A stretch of DNA of 64,000 nucleotides from Brachyhypopomus gauderio. Taxonomy: Eukaryota > Chordata > Actinopteri > Gymnotiformes > Hypopomidae. The number at the start of each line of letters is the position of its first letter. The first letter of the stretch is position 1. A model generated the notes under the pieces. That model made no database searches and was not told the DNA's origin. It saw only the letters and a list, made by a program, of their open reading frames with translations. Where the stretch lies: positions 8,481,373 to 8,545,372 of the forward strand of contig NC_135222.1 of NCBI RefSeq assembly GCF_052324685.1, in the 5' to 3' direction. Made by a program: the position numbers and the translations under genes. This document shows positions 58,665-64,000 of this stretch, piece by piece.

Positions 58665-60000
58665 TGCAAACACACGGCCCTGTAAACGTTTCTTTACAAA
58701 GCAGTGCTTGTATACTGCGCTATGGACTGCTAACACACATCAACGTTAAATGCCAGAGAAATGGCTGAAGAACAGTGGCTGATTGGAATGGAATGGAAAA
58801 CCTCAAGAAGCTTTTGATATTTATTTGATCATTATGGGAAGAAAAACCCATGTATCCTCACTATTATCATCCATTATGAGCCTTTGTGTTCAAAAATATG
58901 TTTTAATTGTTCACTTATTTTATTAGCTGAAATATTTTAGGCAAACTGAAATAAAAACATTTAAATCAATGTATTGTTCCTTTCTTGAACAGAACAATCA
59001 AGAGTTATTATAATGGAAGATGTCTGCAATAATTCCATACACAACACTATGAATCACACTGTAATCATTTTTTAAAGCTTTGTCACAATTCAGAAAGAAT
59101 GTGTCACGGTTCAGCTATGAAATTAAAATCTGGAAATAAATATCCTTCTTATAGCTGTGAAAACATATGACAAGATGGCTATATGCAATATCATTATTTC
59201 CCCGTTGCCTGTAGGATTGGCCAATGAAATCAATGGCACTATATTTTTTTTATAACAGCACTGTTTTCATATGGCGATTTAGTGGCAATGATTATGAGAA
59301 AGAGATGACAGAGGATATAACTCGCATTCATATAGGATGTAGCCATGGCTACCACTACAAGTAGCCATAGTGCAGAAAAACAGTAACGTGTGGCCTTGAG
59401 AATGCTTGTGAATACTTCTGGCAGTTAATGTGAGCAGCTACAGCCAAAGTGACATTGTCATAGGTTTCAAGACATGAATTTACACTGGAGGTGCCTATCC
59501 ATCTGAGAAACCAAAAGCAACATATTGTAAATTGTATGCCCTTGTATGTCACAGAGAGCTTAAATGTATGCATAAGCAAAGCAAAAAAAAATCTTAATAA
59601 TTATATCTCATCCTTCTCGCCTGAGAAATGTAACCTAGCAAATATCAGTAAATAAAATGTGGGCTCAAGTTCTAAGGTTCAATGCCTTCTGACAAGTACT
59701 TTATAAAAACTGCAGGGAAGCACCCCCGTCAGCACATTCTCCATTTAGACTTTAAAAAAATGCTGGACAGTACATGGTGTCTAGACATGAGCGAGTTTTT
59801 TTCATGTTTTGGCCTATAATACAGCCTAGCAGAGGGAGAGACTTTCATGAGGGTCAAACGTCTCTTCGAAGTTTTATCCTATGATTTGGCTATGTAATTC
59901 CATGAGATATCATCCTGAAGCTCTCAGACAAGACTCGTCACCTATTCCATCCTTATTCCGTGTCCCATGCTTCGAGGAACGTCCCTTGCCTAGAGAAAGG
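58665..60000. other. Intergenic between mir-7 and kif7, nothing recognised
   Basis: AT-rich sequence with no repeat, microRNA-like hairpin or exon that I could identify, apart from the rising CpG content towards the kif7 promoter after about 59,930. Confidence 0.55.
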
Positions 60001-60180
60001 TGGAAATTTCGTTTGAAATTTTGATTCGCACAACAGCGTGCCTACTGTGGAGACAATGGCTGACCTTATTTAGCGCAGGCGTTTGGGAAGACGACTACAT
60101 GACATCACCACGTCCCTCAATCTGGGGGCTCGAGCGCCTGGATGGGATGTGACTCGGGAAAGATGGAGTCGAAAACAACA
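60001..60180 (+). promoter_or_regulatory. kif7 promoter and probable non-coding first exon
   Basis: CpG density rises from about 59,940 to 60,190, and a strong donor GTAAGT starts at 60,181. A matching acceptor (TTTTTAG) ends at 60,957, which would join a 5' exon to the kif7 coding exon. The first exon contains ATGGAGTCGAAAACAACA, which after splicing would meet TGA at once, giving a six-codon upstream ORF. The transcription start is not fixed. Confidence 0.5.
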
Positions 60181-61026
60181 GTAAGTTGAGAAGTTTATTA
60201 TAGGCTTTTAAAAACAAATCACCACGGTTTTACCGCACGGGATGGCCCACTTTTACCTAACCTGTGTACCAAGATTTCCTTTATTAAAAAAAAAGTTTAA
60301 AATTCAAGAGCTAAATGCTATACGTGTGTATGCCTAAACTTTTTTTGTTCTTTTTAAATAGCTGGTCTGCTAGCTAGCCAGGTTCCGCCAGCTGAACACT
60401 GTAGTTAGCATCGATGCTAACAAAGTTAGATTTTAGGGAGAAATCTCGTAAAAACGCGTAAAGGACGTTATAGAAGGTTTAACCGAAGAGCTCACCAGAT
60501 AGTTACCTAAATGTTGGTTTGTGTTAGCCTAGTGACTGTACAAACGCATCCTGTACCGTTTGCAGTATTAAAAGCAGATTCAGCCCAAGTGACTCCCTGG
60601 CGCATCTTTGTCCAAACACTAAAACGGTTCTAGTGCAAATTACCAAATGATGGTAACACTGTTACCAACCATTAGTATAATTAAGGTTTAAAAAAATGTT
60701 TTTCAACATTTTTTTATTAATGCTTCTACATTTCTGTGTGGAAGTAGTTTTTAGAGGATAGACATCTAAAAGGAAACCCGCTGTTTTTGATGTGCTTTAA
60801 TTAATTTATTTATTTTTAATAAAAGCTGCCAGTTTTTAACCACTGTTAGAGCCTGCAAACATTAAAGTTATTGTTTGCAGACAGTTTGCTAAACTAGTGT
60901 GGCAATAACTTCTATTCTATTTTTTTAACTACTTTTATTTGTTTGCTTTGTTTTTAGTGATCATAAACTGACCACAATCATGCCACAGGTCTGTAGAGGT
61001 TTTGGGGACTGCTAGTTGGCTTTGCC

Positions 61027-62082
61027 ATGTCTCCCAAAGTGGCCAGCCAGGGCAAGGCGGAGGACACTGCTGTGCAGGTTGCGGTACGTGTGCGGCCTCT
61101 TCTCCCTAAAGAGGTCCTGCACGCCCACGAGAGCTGCATAACCATCCACACAGAAGACAGGAGGGTTACTCTTGGCCACGACCGCTGCTTCCACTATGAT
61201 TTCGTCTTTGAGGAAAGTTCCACTCAGGAGGAGGTGTATGCAGACTGTGTCCAGCCACTTGTCGAGGCTTTCTTTCAGGGTTTCAATGCCACCGTGTTTG
61301 CTTATGGCCAGACTGGCTCAGGCAAATCCTACACCATTGGGGAAGCTAACATATGTGAGTTGCTTTTTTTATTATTATTATTTTTAAGTCCATCAACCTA
61401 CAACACTGTGGCATTTGTAATGTGGTGGATGTCAAATAAAAGATAATCCACTTCAAAAGAGCTAATTGCGATCACAAAAACATTGTGTACATGCCTATTT
61501 TTTGACCGTGTTACACTACAGTCTAAAGTAAGGTGTGTGCCATGTCGGCACACAATATTATGGAGTAATCACCTCCTAGGAACATGAGCACGGGGTTATC
61601 TTCGTTTATTGTCACCACTCGTACCTCTTCAAAGCTACTTGTGACGGCTGTAGATTTTCTGGGCTGCATCAAGGCCATCGGTTTTCTGGGTTAGAAAAGG
61701 CTTGCCTGCTTCTAGTTAAAATCTCCCTATGAGTTCACACACATTTGCGATGCCAACAACACTTCCCCCGGTGCAGCTGTCACTGCGCAAAACCACAGCC
61801 CCTCTTGCCATCTGAGATCTTGCTTTTTAGCATTTGGTTGCGGCCAGCTATTACTAACCCAGTGCTGCTTCTTGGCTGAAGCCTCCTTTAGAGATGATGA
61901 ACATGGGATCATTCCCAGAGCTGTGGCCGAGATCTTCAAGTTGCTGGACGAGAATGACCTCAGCGACTTCTCCGTCAGAGTGTCCTACCTTGAGGTTTAC
62001 AAGGAGATCTTCAGAGACCTTTTGGAGATTGAGACAGCAAGCAAGGATATTCATATCCGGGAAGATGACAAGGGCAACATAG
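61027..62082 (+). CDS. kif7: Kinesin-like protein KIF7, first two coding exons, partial
   Basis: KIF7 is a kinesin-4 family protein that works at the tip of the primary cilium as a regulator of Hedgehog/Gli signalling. Exon 1 is 61,027-61,354 and exon 2 is 61,882-62,082, giving 176 residues plus one base. The start (GCCATGT) places the motor at the same distance as in human KIF7. The motor opens with [14 protein letters not shown] (residues 18-31). The ATP-binding P-loop GQTGSGKS spans 94-101, with Ser where many kinesins have Thr. [15 protein letters not shown] lies at 143-157. The segments [14 protein letters not shown] and KLLDENDL match KIF7 better than its paralogue KIF27. The third coding exon, expected to continue the motor, was not found up to 64,000, so the rest lies beyond the window. 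Confidence 0.93.
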
Positions 62083-63945
62083 GTGAGAAGCTAGAGTGAT
62101 TGGGCCTGGGGATGCAACTTTAGTGTTTCCTGTGCAGCCTGTGAAATGTCTAGGCCAAATGTTGTCGTTTTTCATGGGAAAACAGGGATTTGGCCATTTC
62201 ATTATCACTTATGTGTTTTATATTTGTTTTGAGTATGTAGAATAAGGAATCCAATTGGTCCCCAAAACCATAAAACCCTAAACTTTACTGTTAATATAAA
62301 TTTGTAATTTAGTAATTTACTGTGCTCAGTATTCTTAACAACCTAGTTTTCATTGACCACCAATATGCTGACATTCTTCCCATTAACAGTTTCTAACAAG
62401 GGTACCAATCCTTTCACTTGAAGTCCACATACTGAAAGGAAACCGAAAACATAAGTACTCTCATCACTTAAATTATAGCAAAAAGGACAAACTGCTCCAT
62501 TGTGTTTTGACATGTGAAAGATTTAAAAGCTCATGGAACAAGTGGAGCTGAAATAAACAATTTACAGACGCATTTGGGGGGCTTATTTGTACGCGCGGTG
62601 TGCCCACGGCTCTCACTGAGGATGATGCAGACAGTTGCCATTTTCTGATAAACGTCCAATAAATAGATTTCAGATTAGCCTACTCCTTCAGATAGGAAAT
62701 GCACTGACTCATTTTTAGCTGTCATTTCAGATGAGCATCACTAAGGAAGCACTTGTGCTTCAATCTGAATATTTTTAAACCTTTTGTGTGAAATGGTTTT
62801 GAGGTGTTTTATTTTTGGCTACAAATTAAAAGACACGAAAGTCTACAAAAAAAGCTGAAACTAAGGCTTGCTTTTGTTTTGCCACTTGCTCCCTGCCACC
62901 TTCTCAGATACTTTATGAACATGACTTGATTTGATTAATAAATGCATTGTTAACATTTACAAGACCTTTTTTGTTGCGGTGTAGAATACATGGAGCATGG
63001 CTGCGGTAGTATTTATGCAGCAGCGGAACCACAGAGCAGTTATCACTCTGAACGAGGTTAGGGTGAAGCAGTTTGACAAGGGTCTGTGGCATCAGACATC
63101 ACAGATGCTGCGTCTGGCCAGAGACGGTTGGTAGTAGCGCACTCCCGAAACGCGTGGGGCTTAGCAAAGCGTTTCAGCGTGACATATGCAGCAGTAGAGA
63201 ACGGCAGGGGGCCTCGTCTGTGGTCGTTTCACAGCCGTGCTGGAGGCCTTGTGAATAATCTATTCTACTTCTGCGCATTACCGACTCTCTCCGCACGCTG
63301 GACAGAGAGTCAGTGTTTGATTTGCTGTTTGACCGTGTAAGTGAATGACTGAATACGTCCGACTTGGGGGACACTTAGATCGTTATATAGCCCAATTTTC
63401 AAGGTTTAGATCATTTCTGAAATGTACCGGTATTTAATTTTACAATAAACATTTACACGGACAATTGTAGGTAAGGGAACAGAATAAAAAAAATTACGCT
63501 GTAAATCTGGAAGCTACAAAATAGTGAGAAGAATGACAGAACCTTTGAATTGACCCATATATTTAGTTCAAATCTGTATAAAACCTCAATGTGTTTAAAT
63601 ACTTTGCAGACATCATTGCTAAGACCTGGTGAATGCAGTTAAGAATTAGGGTCAGCAAAATTCTTTTCAAAATCCCAAAGATAAACCACATATAAACCAA
63701 ATATTAACCATCACTTAGGACACAGATACTTAAAATTCCTTAACTGTTAATTTCATATTATCGTAATAATATAGGCTGTTTCATTTTATTGCCCAGCCCT
63801 GTTATTCAGTGCTTCTCCCCTGGGATTGCAGCCAATTACATTCCCTCTAGGCTGCTAGCCACAGGCAGCACATGGTACAGCTTGGATTCAGTCCAAGTTC
63901 CGAAGTGCTGGACTGCTTTGAAGACACTGAATGATACTCATTGGA

Positions 63946-63998
<53 letters not shown>

Positions 63999-64000
63999 TT
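62083..64000 (+). other. kif7 intron 2 (partial)
   Basis: No further kif7 motor exon was recognised. A CpG-enriched block at about 63,000-63,310 stands out from AT-rich surroundings. A TG microsatellite runs from 63,950 to 63,994 near the window edge. Confidence 0.7.
63950..63994. repeat. (TG)n microsatellite
   Basis: Uninterrupted TG repeat of about 45 bp at the right edge, followed by T. Confidence 0.97.

Noticed and set aside
58522..58749. 75-codon ORF
   Set aside because: It runs across the mir-7 hairpin, whose sequence is explained by the microRNA.

Overview
This is vertebrate nuclear DNA from a teleost, probably an otophysan fish (catfish, characin or electric-fish group; the order is an inference). 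Genes are short exons with GT/AG introns. There are many CA/TG microsatellites, an L2-like LINE and a Ty3/gypsy chromovirus remnant of types common in these fishes. CpG is scarce except in a few promoter-like blocks. There are no operons, and nearly all open reading frames are chance or microsatellite ORFs.

Layout. At 1-6,965 (minus) lie the first coding exon of ntrk3 (TrkC neurotrophin receptor) and part of its first intron. At 6,966-36,670 is a roughly 30 kb intergenic interval with a minus-strand LINE (9.36-11.32 kb), an abutting decayed LTR retrotransposon (11.32-13.75 kb), a probable solo LTR (24.5-24.9 kb) and several microsatellites. At 36,950-39,284 (minus) is complete mrpl46 in four exons, and at 39,622-46,863 (plus) complete mrps11 in six exons. 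These two divide head to head across a 337 bp shared promoter, and both encode mitochondrial ribosome subunits. At 46.9-60 kb is a protein-gene desert containing a clear mir-7 hairpin (about 58,579-58,664, plus) and a CpG-enriched block at 52.7-53.5 kb that could be its promoter. From about 60.1 kb to the right edge is the 5' end of kif7 (plus): a probable non-coding first exon and the first two coding exons of the motor domain.

The order ntrk3 - mrpl46 - mrps11 - mir-7 matches the human 15q25-26 neighbourhood (NTRK3, MRPL46, MRPS11, DET1, MIR1179, MIR7-2). DET1 and mir-1179 were not found here, and kif7 follows directly, so this is an ancient synteny block with a local loss or rearrangement. 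Splice junctions of mrpl46 and mrps11 were read base by base and keep frame throughout (287 and 206 residues). I found no previously undescribed protein system. The points most worth a second look are the mir-7 locus and its possible promoter, an AUG-stop element just before the mrpl46 start codon, two perfect inverted repeats in mrpl46/mrps11 transcribed regions, and the microsatellite-bearing LTR pair.
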